Source: an uncultured Oscillospiraceae bacterium (lineage in GTDB: Bacteria; Bacillota; Clostridia; Oscillospirales; Ruminococcaceae). From it: a DNA stretch of 64,000 nt. Shown here one piece after another: positions 36,198 through 43,548 of the stretch. The stretch covers positions 186,001 through 250,000 of the forward strand of contig CAKSDC010000001.1 of the NCBI GenBank assembly GCA_934444765.1. Direction: 5' to 3'. The notes beneath the pieces were generated by a model. It was given only the letters and a program-made list of their open reading frames with translations, ran no database searches and had not been told where the DNA came from. Each line of letters begins with the position of its first letter. Position 1 is the first letter of the stretch. The position numbers and the translations under genes are program-made.

Positions 36198-36650
36198 TTA
36201 TTTACAGCAGTCACAATCGCCATAGTTAAGATTTTTGCCACAGTGTTGGCATAGACCCTTACAGTCTTCCTTGCAAAGATACTTAGAAGGTAGTTGTAAT
36301 AGTAGGTCAGAAACGGCAATTGGAGTAATGTCAATATAGTCACCATCGGCTACAATGTAGTCGTCATCATCGTTGTGATTGTTAAGAGATTTAACCACTA
36401 TGTGCTTACAAGGGTAAGTATACTGGCGTTCAAAATCGGTTAAACACCTATCACACTTAAGTGATAGTGTAACGGTAACGTTAAAGACCAAGTTTACCAC
36501 GTCGGCACGGTTAAAACATTCTCCCGAAACTTCGATAGGTGATGCAAAGGTTAATCCTTTAATATAGTCAAGTTCTTCAATAGGAATTTTAGTATATATA
36601 GGTTTTTTTTCACCAGTAACATTAAAGACCTGTCTAATATTAAGTTTCAA
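36198..36650 (-). CDS. yceD: YceD/DUF177 family protein
   Basis: YceD-type proteins are encoded next to rpmF and affect 23S rRNA accumulation. The Cys pairs LKCDRCLTDF and CKGLCQHCGKNLNYGDCDCC suggest metal binding. The family normally begins MKLxI..., so I prefer a TTG start at 36650 (giving KLNIRQVFN) with GGTG six bases upstream; GTG or TTG codons 9-12 bases further up are alternatives. The promoter at 36740-36768 lies about 90 bases upstream. Confidence 0.88.
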   Translation of the reverse strand: MKLNIRQVFNVTGEKKPIYTKIPIEELDYIKGLTFASPIEVSGECFNRADVVNLVFNVTVTLSLKCDRCLTDFERQYTYPCKHIVVKSLNNHNDDDDYIVADGDYIDITPIAVSDLLLQLPSKYLCKEDCKGLCQHCGKNLNYGDCDCCK

Positions 36651-36739
36651 AGCGTACACCAACTTTCAAGTTATCAATCTTAAATAGTATAAGCAATAAG
36701 TACTTATACGGGTAACATCAATACGACATCACGCTATAT

Positions 36740-36768
36740 ATTGTAACATAACAAACCCACCTTGTCAA
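36740..36768 (-). promoter_or_regulatory. Promoter of yceD-rpmF
   Basis: On the minus strand TTGACA (36768-36763) and TACAAT (36745-36740) are separated by 17 bases, a near-consensus housekeeping promoter reading toward yceD. Confidence 0.85.
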
Positions 36769-36865
36769 TATATTTTTTAAAAAAATTAGTTACACAAGGC
36801 GGATTTTTGTAGTTATAGTATTGTTATAGTAAAGTGTTAGTCACACTTAACAACTATAGTATTAA

Positions 36866-37273
36866 TTAGTCTAAGTACTTAGTTACGCCAGTAGGAAGTT
36901 CTGAGTTATCAGCAGATACAGTAAATACTACAGTAACGTCTTCCTTAGTGATAGCGTCTACCTTGTCTAACATAGTAGCAAAGTCTTCGTATTCACGACC
37001 AGCAATCTTGAATATGCCGTCTACATAGATTTCCTTAATATCGTAGTTACCAGCGATAAGACCAGCTATAAAGCCGAAGAAGTTATCGTAGCTATCTACG
37101 TTAAAGAAGTTAGTATCTAACTTTCTAACTCTAAAGTTAATTTGGTTAGCTAAAGCAGAACCTTTTTCGATACATACTAAGCAACCGTTAGTAGCCTTTA
37201 CTTCATCGTTAATAGTATCGATTAAAATTTTAGTCTTACCAGTACCTTTTTTACCTGTAATAAGTTTAATCAT
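36866..37273 (-). CDS. Small P-loop NTPase-like protein
   Basis: A 135-residue soluble protein with a Walker A motif at the very N-terminus (ITGKKGTGKTKILID) and a Walker B-like segment (EIYVDGIF) around residue 80, followed by a helix and a strand VTVVFTVSAD. It is about the size of one minimal ATPase core without sensor or arginine-finger regions. I chose the ATG at 37273, eight bases after TTGGAGC. The neighbours (pgi and yceD) do not suggest a function. A 16-base palindrome lies just upstream of its ribosome binding site. Confidence 0.8.
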   Translation of the reverse strand: MIKLITGKKGTGKTKILIDTINDEVKATNGCLVCIEKGSALANQINFRVRKLDTNFFNVDSYDNFFGFIAGLIAGNYDIKEIYVDGIFKIAGREYEDFATMLDKVDAITKEDVTVVFTVSADNSELPTGVTKYLD

Positions 37274-37288
37274 AATATGCTCCAATCT

Positions 37289-37304
37289 GTCACTTTAAAG
37301 TGAC
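37289..37304 (-). promoter_or_regulatory. 16-base perfect palindrome upstream of P-loop gene
   Basis: GTCACTTTAAAGTGAC is perfectly self-complementary and lies about six bases before the ribosome binding site of the P-loop gene. It could be a repressor operator or an RNA hairpin limiting translation. Confidence 0.45.
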
Positions 37305-37545
37305 GGTATAGTATTATTAGTGTAACGATGGCATACGCTTCTGTAGTGCAGAAGGTTTTTAACTCGTTAAGTTAAAAGTTTTCTTGTTAATATAGCAAGC
37401 TAACCCCGTGTGCCTCACGGTTTTGTGATATATACTACAGTTATCGCAACACTTTAACTTGAATAGTATGCGGAATGACTATATTACGCCATTCCGTATA
37501 CCATAGGAAGTATTAAGATAACGTTAATATTCTTACTAAAGTAGT
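37305..37545. other. Structured intergenic region, possible small RNA or leader
   Basis: Between pgi and the P-loop gene lie several short perfect stems: ACGGAATG / CATTCCGC-type (about 37471-37500), CCGTG / CACGG (about 37408-37424), TTTTAACT / AGTTAAAA (about 37350-37374) and CTTCTG / CAGAAG (about 37336-37352). AGTGT and CGAT near 37460-37470 can pair with ATCG and ACACT near 37318-37328, closing the inner stems into one domain of about 150 bases. I see no open frame and no clear promoter, so the strand is undecided. Confidence 0.45.
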
Positions 37546-37552
37546 AGTGTTA

Positions 37553-38887
37553 TTAGCCAAGTTTAGCTTCTAACTCTGCCTTTTTGTCTTCGTAACCTGG
37601 CTTACCAAGTAGAGCGAACATATTCTTTTTGTAGCTTTCTACACCTGGTTGGTTAAATGGATTTACTGCTAAAGTATATCCAGATACTGCACAAGCCTTT
37701 TCAAAGAAGTATACCATATAGCCATAGTTAAATTCGTCTATAGCGTCTAATTCAAGAATGATGTTAGGAACTCCACCGTCGGTGTGAGCGAGTACAGTAC
37801 CTTCAAAAGCCTTGCGGTTTACTACAGACATATTTTGATTAGCAAGGAAGTTTAGACCGTCTAAGTTGTTTTCGTCTAAGTCGATAAATAGGTCTTGCTT
37901 AGGTTGTTTAATATCTACTACAGTTTCAAATAGTACCTTAGAACCGTCTTGAATGTACTGTCCCATAGAGTGTAGGTCAGCAGAGAAGTTTACGGCATCA
38001 GGAAGTAAGCCCTTGTTATCCTTACCTTCGGATTCACCGAATAGTTGCTTGTACCATTCAGCCATTTGAACGAAACAAGGTTCATAGGATACTAACATTT
38101 CTACACTCTTGCCTTTTCTGTATAGAATGTTTCTTAAAGCTGCGTACTTGTAGCAGTCGTTGTTATCAAAGTCTGCCATGTAGTCGTTTTGAGCCTGTCT
38201 TGCACCTTCCATAATCTTGTCTAAGTCGCAACCAGCAACGGCAATAGGAAGAAGACCTACAGCAGTTAGTACAGAGTATCTACCGCCTACATCGTCAGGA
38301 ACTACAAAAGTTTCATAACCCTTAGTATCAGCTAATTCCTTTAGAGTACCCTTAGCCTTATCGGTAGTACAGAATATTCTTTCCTTAGCACCGTCTTCGC
38401 CATACTTATCTTCTACTAACTTTTTGAATACTCTAAAAGCTAAAGCAGGTTCAGTAGTAGTACCAGACTTAGATATTACGTTTACGGAAATATCCTTACC
38501 TTCACAGATAGAGATGATTTCGCTTAGGTAAGTGGAGCTTATGTTGTTACCTACAAAGTAGATATCAGGAGTATCCTTTTTAAGGTTGTTATAGTTTTGA
38601 GACTTTAATAGTTCTATAGCAGACCTTGCACCAAGGTAAGAACCACCAATACCTATAACTATAAGAATGTCAGAGTTTTGTTGAATCTTTTTGCTTGCCT
38701 TTTTTATTCTTTCAAACTCATCTTTGTCGTAATTAGTAGGAAGCTCTAACCAACCTAAAAAGTCGCTACCTTGACCGTTTTTAGCGTGTAGAGTGTTTAC
38801 AGCAGTTTCAATTTGAGGTTTAATAGCCTCAAGTTCAGTTTCGCTAACAAAGTTAGCTAAGTATTTAGTATTTAACTTGATTGACAT
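37553..38887 (-). CDS. pgi: Glucose-6-phosphate isomerase
   Basis: Pgi interconverts glucose-6-phosphate and fructose-6-phosphate. At 444 residues it is the shorter Firmicutes form. GIGGSYLGARSAIELL, the VISKSGTTTEPALAFR phosphate-binding segment and catalytic Glu (in LFGESEGKD) and His/Lys near the C-terminus are present. I chose the ATG at 38887, preceded by GGAGG; an in-frame GTG/ATG further up overlaps that site. Codon use is moderately biased, as for a well expressed glycolytic gene. Confidence 0.97.
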   Translation of the reverse strand: MSIKLNTKYLANFVSETELEAIKPQIETAVNTLHAKNGQGSDFLGWLELPTNYDKDEFERIKKASKKIQQNSDILIVIGIGGSYLGARSAIELLKSQNYNNLKKDTPDIYFVGNNISSTYLSEIISICEGKDISVNVISKSGTTTEPALAFRVFKKLVEDKYGEDGAKERIFCTTDKAKGTLKELADTKGYETFVVPDDVGGRYSVLTAVGLLPIAVAGCDLDKIMEGARQAQNDYMADFDNNDCYKYAALRNILYRKGKSVEMLVSYEPCFVQMAEWYKQLFGESEGKDNKGLLPDAVNFSADLHSMGQYIQDGSKVLFETVVDIKQPKQDLFIDLDENNLDGLNFLANQNMSVVNRKAFEGTVLAHTDGGVPNIILELDAIDEFNYGYMVYFFEKACAVSGYTLAVNPFNQPGVESYKKNMFALLGKPGYEDKKAELEAKLG

Positions 38888-39020
38888 TTTAAAAATTCCT
38901 CCAAACAAGAATATTTTAGATATTCTAATTGTACAATAAATTCAGCCACTTTGCAATACAATTTTAATATTATTGTGGATTATGCACAAATACTCTTTTG
39001 AAATAGTGGCGATATTAAAC

Positions 39021-39063
39021 AAAAAAATATATATGGAACGCCTGAAAAACCGTTCCATATATA
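39021..39063 (-). terminator. Terminator of DacF-like gene
   Basis: A perfect 13-bp stem (TATATATGGAACG / CGTTCCATATATA) with a ten-base loop is followed on the minus strand by seven T residues. Confidence 0.93.
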
Positions 39064-39067
39064 GTGC

Positions 39068-40207
39068 TTAGTGTATAGTATAGTAAAATAGTCTATGTAT
39101 AGCTTTAAAGTAACTCATAGACTGCACCGAATTGCAAGCTATTAAGTCGGTTTTATATATCATGGTGTCGTCTAAGTAGAAGCATACTTCACCTAAACGT
39201 TGCCCTTCTTTAATGGGTGCGGATACGTACTTCGGCAAGAATATTACACTTTCTATATCGGTGTTAGTTTTGGGTACGGTAATAGACTTTAAGTCTTTAG
39301 GCTGAGTGAGTACCGCAAAATCAGTACCATGAGTAACTCTTAGAGGTTTCATAAGTTCGGAGTTAAACGAAGGTTCTGCGGTAACGTATGAGTTAAACCC
39401 TTTATTTAGAAGTTTTTTTGCTATCTTAAAGCGACTATCTTTATCAGGACAGTTTAAAGCTACTGCTATATAAGAAGTTCCATGTAGTTCAGCAGAGGCG
39501 ATGATAGAGTAGTTACTATCTTCTGAATGGCTTGCCTTGATACCCGTTAGACCTTCATAGGTACGTGTGAGATAGTTTTCGTTTACTAATTCGGTGCTAC
39601 CATCTCTAAGAGTATCCATATACGTAGAAGATATATCTTTAAGGAAGTCATACTTTAGCACTTCACACCCAAGCAGAGCCATATCTAAGGCAGTAGTATA
39701 TTGACCGTCTTCATCGTATCCACAGACGTTTTTAAAACAGGTATCGTTCATACCTAAAGATTTAGCACGTTGGTTCATAGTAGCGACACATTCACTTTCC
39801 GACTTTCCCACGTATTCCGAAAGTACTACCGTACTATCGTTAGCGTTACCTATTAGAGTTCCTTTTAATAGGTCGGATATGGACATCTTTTCACCCTGTA
39901 GTAGCCATATAGTAGCACCCTGTTTGCCTTCAGCATTAGCGGAAGCGGTCACTAAAGTATCTAACGGGATATCTTGTGAAGTGACCTTTTCCGCTACTAA
40001 TAAAGCTACCATTACTTTATTGAGTGTACCAGTAGGAAGTTTGACGTTGCTATTAGCCTCTTCAAGTAGTTGTTTAGAAGATACTTCCATAAGCACTGCA
40101 TAGTTGGTAGTATTAGTAGGTTCTTCTTGTGTGGCGTTAGCTATAACGTTACAGAACGTACTGACTATTATAGCTACTACTATTATAATAGATATCGACT
40201 TATATAT
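39068..40207 (-). CDS. DacF-like (peptidase S11) protein with degenerate active site, AUA start
   Basis: The fold is that of D-alanyl-D-alanine carboxypeptidases, with AVLMEVSSKQLLEEAN, AKSLGMNDTCF and YTTALDMALL in family order and a C-terminal beta domain. All three active-site motifs are altered: SxxK reads TLNK (residues 61-64), SxN reads NAN (about 121-123) and KTG reads KAS. The first GTG/ATG (40096/40090) would start inside the domain. The frame continues upstream through a complete signal peptide (SISIIIVVAIIVSTFCNVIANA) to an ATA at 40207, five bases after AGGGTG; no ATG, GTG or TTG intervenes before an in-frame stop. I infer a secreted, probably non-hydrolytic peptidoglycan-binding protein of about 379 residues. 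Confidence 0.8.
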   Translation of the reverse strand: MYKSISIIIVVAIIVSTFCNVIANATQEEPTNTTNYAVLMEVSSKQLLEEANSNVKLPTGTLNKVMVALLVAEKVTSQDIPLDTLVTASANAEGKQGATIWLLQGEKMSISDLLKGTLIGNANDSTVVLSEYVGKSESECVATMNQRAKSLGMNDTCFKNVCGYDEDGQYTTALDMALLGCEVLKYDFLKDISSTYMDTLRDGSTELVNENYLTRTYEGLTGIKASHSEDSNYSIIASAELHGTSYIAVALNCPDKDSRFKIAKKLLNKGFNSYVTAEPSFNSELMKPLRVTHGTDFAVLTQPKDLKSITVPKTNTDIESVIFLPKYVSAPIKEGQRLGEVCFYLDDTMIYKTDLIACNSVQSMSYFKAIHRLFYYTIH

Positions 40208-40264
40208 AATATCACCCTGTACTATAGTATGTGATAATACTTCACAAAATAACTAATATTGGTG

Positions 40265-40293
40265 TTGACGAATTGAAAATAGTGTGCTATAAT
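40265..40293 (+). promoter_or_regulatory. Promoter of HPr-like gene
   Basis: TTGACG (40265-40270) and TATAAT (40288-40293) are 17 bases apart. The start near 40300 would give a leader of about 150 bases. Confidence 0.82.
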
Positions 40294-40298
40294 ATCTC

Positions 40299-40429
40299 AT
40301 ATTCATAGAGTTTAATGGAATACTATTATACTACTATGAATATATTCTTGTGAAGTTAAAACTATTACACATGAACGTTTTTACCACATATAATGGATAG
40401 TATATAGATAAAATACTATCTTTTGGTAA
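40299..40429 (+). promoter_or_regulatory. Structured leader of HPr-like gene
   Basis: A perfect 10-bp stem (ATATTCATAG 40299-40308 / CTATGAATAT 40334-40343) begins at the predicted transcript start. A second hairpin, GATAGTAT / ATACTATC (40396-40420), is followed by TTTT, then GGTAA that can pair with TTACC at 40381-40385. The arrangement looks like an attenuator or protein-binding leader. It matches no riboswitch class I know. Confidence 0.45.
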
Positions 40430-40451
40430 CTTTAGAAAGGACTTGTTTTTT

Positions 40452-40691
40452 ATGGAAAAGTTTACGGTCAATCTCAGCGAAATTTCCGACGTTGAAGAGT
40501 TTGTAAGAATTACTGCTAACTGTAAGTTCGATGTTACACTATCTCAGGGACAATACGACGTTAGCGGAAAGTCTTTAATGGGAATATTCTCTTTAGACAT
40601 TACTAAACCAGTAGACGTATTAGTAGAATGTCCCGACGATGCCGTTCGTACCGACTTTGTAAATAAGATTGAAAAGTATATTATTGCCTAA
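40452..40691 (+). CDS. HPr-like protein lacking the phosphorylatable histidine
   Basis: A 79-residue protein with the HPr fold: the regulatory-serine segment SGKSLMGIFSLD corresponds to the Ser46 region of HPr and the terminal helix VNKIEKYI matches. The segment that should hold His15 (NHxGxHARPAA) reads VEEFVRITANCKFDV, so phosphotransfer from enzyme I cannot occur there. It resembles the logic of Crh, which has only Ser46. It may act as a regulatory partner of CcpA or of metabolic enzymes (inference). I chose the ATG at 40452 after AAAGGA. Confidence 0.82.
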   Translation: MEKFTVNLSEISDVEEFVRITANCKFDVTLSQGQYDVSGKSLMGIFSLDITKPVDVLVECPDDAVRTDFVNKIEKYIIA

Positions 40692-40698
40692 GCTAAAA

Positions 40699-40730
40699 AG
40701 ATAGTCAAGGATACACTTCCTTGACTATCT
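40699..40730 (-). terminator. Terminator of spoIIR
   Basis: AGATAGTCAAGG and CCTTGACTATCT form a perfect 12-bp stem, followed on the minus strand by TTTTT (40699-40695). It may also act on the plus strand, where the T-tract is poor. Confidence 0.8.
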
Positions 40731-40748
40731 ATTAATATATATATTATT

Positions 40749-40780
40749 CTCCGCTAAGTACTTAGTAGGAGGATTTTTTT
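40749..40780 (+). terminator. Terminator of HPr-like gene
   Basis: CTCC-g-CTAAG / CTTAG-ta-GGAG forms a bulged stem followed by seven T residues, overlapping the last codons of spoIIR on the opposite strand. Confidence 0.8.
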
Positions 40781-41366
40781 AGTGTTTAAAAAATTCTAAC
40801 CATTCTAAAAGTTTAAGTTTAAGTTCGTATTCGTCGTTATGATAGAGTATATTGGTAGCCTCTTCAGAGAAGTATTGATTGCTACAGTCTTCACTAACGG
40901 CATCTATACACATAGGAGGGTACATTACACACCACCAGTTGTGACCTTTAGCCTCACCGATAGTAATTCTAATAGCGTCGTAGAAACCTGCGGGCATTAC
41001 TATTTCGTCATAGGTGCGGTCGTCGAACTCCATATTTACAAGTTCTGCTTTAACTGAATAGTCATAACCACTATCACGGACTACATCGGTAGCTAAGTCT
41101 TGTATTAGTGATAGTTTTTCCTGAACATAGGTTTCTGCCTCATCTATATTAGAACAGTCGCCGAATATGGCTTCTGTGTTATTGAGTAGTTCATCTCTTA
41201 CTTTTAGTTTTAAGGCTTGGTCTTCTTCGCTATCGGAGTTAGCTAATATGTGCATTCTTAGAACGTTATCTTGTAGGTCATCATAAGTAGACTTTACTTC
41301 TAATAAACATGATAGAGCTATAGTTACTATTATTCCTATTACCATTGAAACTTCTATTAACTTCAT
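40779..41366 (-). CDS. spoIIR: Stage II sporulation protein R
   Basis: SpoIIR is the secreted forespore signal that activates the SpoIIGA protease and thereby sigma-E in the mother cell. The protein has one N-terminal membrane segment, then LRMHILANSDSEEDQALKLK and the GHNWWCVMYPPMCI motif that define the family, over 195 residues. The ATG at 41366 follows GAGGTGATAC. Its presence indicates that the organism retains at least part of the sporulation programme. Confidence 0.95.
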   Translation of the reverse strand: MKLIEVSMVIGIIVTIALSCLLEVKSTYDDLQDNVLRMHILANSDSEEDQALKLKVRDELLNNTEAIFGDCSNIDEAETYVQEKLSLIQDLATDVVRDSGYDYSVKAELVNMEFDDRTYDEIVMPAGFYDAIRITIGEAKGHNWWCVMYPPMCIDAVSEDCSNQYFSEEATNILYHNDEYELKLKLLEWLEFFKH

Positions 41367-41431
41367 AAGTATCACCTCGTAGAGTAGTATTGGATATATT
41401 TTACTACTCTATTCAGTTATACTAAAAATTG

Positions 41432-41460
41432 TTGACACGGTATTTTTTTAGTGTTATAAT
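41432..41460 (+). promoter_or_regulatory. Promoter of manA
   Basis: TTGACA (41432-41437) and TATAAT (41455-41460) with a 17-base spacer form an almost consensus promoter about 60 bases before the manA start. Confidence 0.88.
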
Positions 41461-41529
41461 GAATATATTATACAGTTATCATATCGTATATATTAAACGT
41501 TTAAGATTGTAGAAAGGATAAGTATTCCA

Positions 41530-42465
41530 ATGAGCATATTAAAGTTAAACGCTCCATGTAAAGACTACATTTGGGGTGGTAATCGTCTAAGAACAGACTT
41601 TTTTAAAGTAAGCGATAAGGACAAAATAGCCGAAACTTGGGAACTATCATGTCACCCAGACGGACAGAGCGTCATAGTAAACGGAAAGTACAAAGGTTGT
41701 ACTTTAAGTGAATATCTAAATACTGTAGGCTATACAGAGTTGGGAAGTAACTTTCACGGAGAAGAATTTCCTATACTTATAAAGTTTATAGACGCTAAAG
41801 ACAACCTATCAGTACAGGTTCATCCAACCGATGACTACGCTAAACAGTATGAAAACTCTTTAGGCAAGACTGAAATGTGGTACGTTATAGACTGCAAAGA
41901 AGGTGCTTCTTTAGTATGCGGTTTTAAGGGAAATCCTACTAAACAGGAGATTGCCGAAGCTGTAGAAAATCATACTATTATGGAACTGTTAAACTCTGTA
42001 CCAGTAAAAAAAGGTGATGTGTTCTTTATAGAGGCTGGAACGGTTCACGCTATAGGTAAGGATATATTAATAGCAGAAATTCAACAGAACAGTAACATAA
42101 CTTATAGACTATACGACTACGATAGAGGCAGAGAAGTACACGTTAAAAAGTCTTTAGACGTTATCAATACCAATCTTGGTAGAAATACTAAAACGTATCC
42201 TACAGTATCACACAATGGCTACTCTACCAGACAACTTGCTACTTGTAAGTATTTTAATACTACTCTATACACCATAGATACCAAAGCTGAACTATTAGTA
42301 GATAGTACTTCCTTTGCAAGTTTGATATTCTTAGATGGCAACGCTACTATCACTTGTGACGAGGATACTCTTTTAGTGCGTAAGGGTGATAGCGTGTTCA
42401 TAGGTGCTAATACTGGAAAGGTTACTATTACGGGTACTTGTGAGTGTATTCTATCTAAAATATAG
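41530..42465 (+). CDS. manA: Mannose-6-phosphate isomerase, class I
   Basis: This cupin zinc enzyme interconverts mannose-6-phosphate and fructose-6-phosphate. The zinc ligands sit in VQVHPTDDYA and KTEMWYV, and in AGTVHAIG; the N-terminus KDYIWGGNRLR is typical of the short Gram-positive form (311 residues). AGAAAGGAT precedes the ATG. It would feed mannose into glycolysis or supply mannose-6-phosphate for GDP-sugar and surface glycan synthesis, consistent with the sugar-phosphate transferase downstream. Confidence 0.96.
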   Translation: MSILKLNAPCKDYIWGGNRLRTDFFKVSDKDKIAETWELSCHPDGQSVIVNGKYKGCTLSEYLNTVGYTELGSNFHGEEFPILIKFIDAKDNLSVQVHPTDDYAKQYENSLGKTEMWYVIDCKEGASLVCGFKGNPTKQEIAEAVENHTIMELLNSVPVKKGDVFFIEAGTVHAIGKDILIAEIQQNSNITYRLYDYDRGREVHVKKSLDVINTNLGRNTKTYPTVSHNGYSTRQLATCKYFNTTLYTIDTKAELLVDSTSFASLIFLDGNATITCDEDTLLVRKGDSVFIGANTGKVTITGTCECILSKI

Positions 42466-42569
42466 GCGTTGAGTATGTCATTATGTTGCATATATACATG
42501 GTATAAGCTATCACTTTTGGGATAATTCTACAAATATTCTTATACTTTTAGGAATATCCTTAAATAAAG

Positions 42570-42598
42570 TTTACTTTTTTAAGAGGTAATGTTATAAT
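42570..42598 (+). promoter_or_regulatory. Promoter of sugar-phosphate transferase gene
   Basis: TTTACT (42570-42575) and TATAAT (42593-42598) are separated by 17 bases. The leader to the ATG at 42677 is about 70 bases. Confidence 0.7.
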
Positions 42599-42676
42599 TA
42601 CTATATAGAGAGAATATTATATACTTTTTAGAGAGAAAATTATTAAATAACATTATTGTTTAAGGGGAGAAGTTAT

Positions 42677-43390
42677 ATGATTACTAATGAAAAAACTATC
42701 GAAAAGTCTATAGACGTTATAAATACTATAGATACATCTTCTTATTATTACGTTCCTAAAAAGACTGCCGAAAAAAGTAGTATGTACTACTTAGTTAAAA
42801 GAGCATTCGATATAGTAGTATCTATGGTAGGCATAGTAGTATCTCTACCAATACTAATAGTAGTATCTATACTAATTAAGTTAGAAGATAACGGAAACGT
42901 ACTATACAAACACCAAAGAGTGGGTAAAGACGGCAAACCATTATATATGTACAAGTTTAGAAGTATGAAAAAGTTAGACAAACCTTTAGAGGAAATTTTA
43001 ACTCCTGAACAGTTATATCAGTACAGAACAGAGTTTAAAATAGATAACGACCCTCGTATTACTAAAATAGGCAACGTTATCCGAAAAACCAGTATCGATG
43101 AACTTCCACAACTATTTAACATCTTATTAGGTGATATGAGCTTAGTCGGTCCAAGACCTATTACCAAGGAAGAAGTTGAACTATATGGCAAAGATAAGTC
43201 TTTACTACTTAGCGTTAAACCTGGATTGACTGGCTACTGGCAAGCATACGGACGAAATAACGTTACATATGAAAGCGGAGAACGTCAAAAAATGGAACTA
43301 TACTATTGCAATAACCAATCTTTAGTGTTCGATGTTAAGATACTATTTAAAACGGTAGTATCTGTAATTAAAAAAGACGGTGCTCAATAA
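42677..43390 (+). CDS. Polyprenyl-phosphate sugar-1-phosphate transferase
   Basis: A bacterial sugar transferase (WcaJ/PglC type) that begins surface polysaccharide synthesis by moving a sugar phosphate from a UDP-sugar to undecaprenyl phosphate. It has one membrane segment after VKRAFDIVVSMVGIVVSLP, then LYKHQRVGKDGKPL, MYKFRSM, the ELPQLFNIL motif, DMSLVGPRP and KPGLTGYWQ, the last being a family signature. At 237 residues it is the short form without the extra N-terminal helices. GGGGAGAAG precedes the ATG. No further polysaccharide genes follow, so its partner genes lie elsewhere. Confidence 0.93.
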   Translation: MITNEKTIEKSIDVINTIDTSSYYYVPKKTAEKSSMYYLVKRAFDIVVSMVGIVVSLPILIVVSILIKLEDNGNVLYKHQRVGKDGKPLYMYKFRSMKKLDKPLEEILTPEQLYQYRTEFKIDNDPRITKIGNVIRKTSIDELPQLFNILLGDMSLVGPRPITKEEVELYGKDKSLLLSVKPGLTGYWQAYGRNNVTYESGERQKMELYYCNNQSLVFDVKILFKTVVSVIKKDGAQ

Positions 43391-43403
43391 TATTGGTATT
43401 AAA

Positions 43404-43437
43404 CTCCTTTTGTACAGTGTACAAAGGGAGCATTTTA
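43404..43437 (+). terminator. Terminator of sugar transferase gene
   Basis: CTCCTTTTGTAC and GTACAAAGGGAG form a 12-bp stem with one wobble and a three-base loop, followed by a short CATTTTAAT tract. Confidence 0.75.
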
Positions 43438-43462
43438 ATATTCTTGCAAGAATACTACGCTC

Positions 43463-43491
43463 TTGACTGTTATGACTTTTTGGGATATAAT
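43463..43491 (+). promoter_or_regulatory. Promoter of metG
   Basis: TTGACT (43463-43468) and TATAAT (43486-43491) are 17 bases apart. The 5' leader is only about 50 bases, too short for a T-box. Confidence 0.85.
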
Positions 43492-43548
43492 ATAATAAAT
43501 AATACTACATCATACCGTGTTTGGTGTGTAATTGGAGGTTTTTAATAA

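Noticed and set aside
37310..37470. 6S RNA candidate
   Set aside because: A long-range closing stem is present, but I cannot identify the conserved central bubble and the bounds do not fit a promoter; kept only as a structured region.
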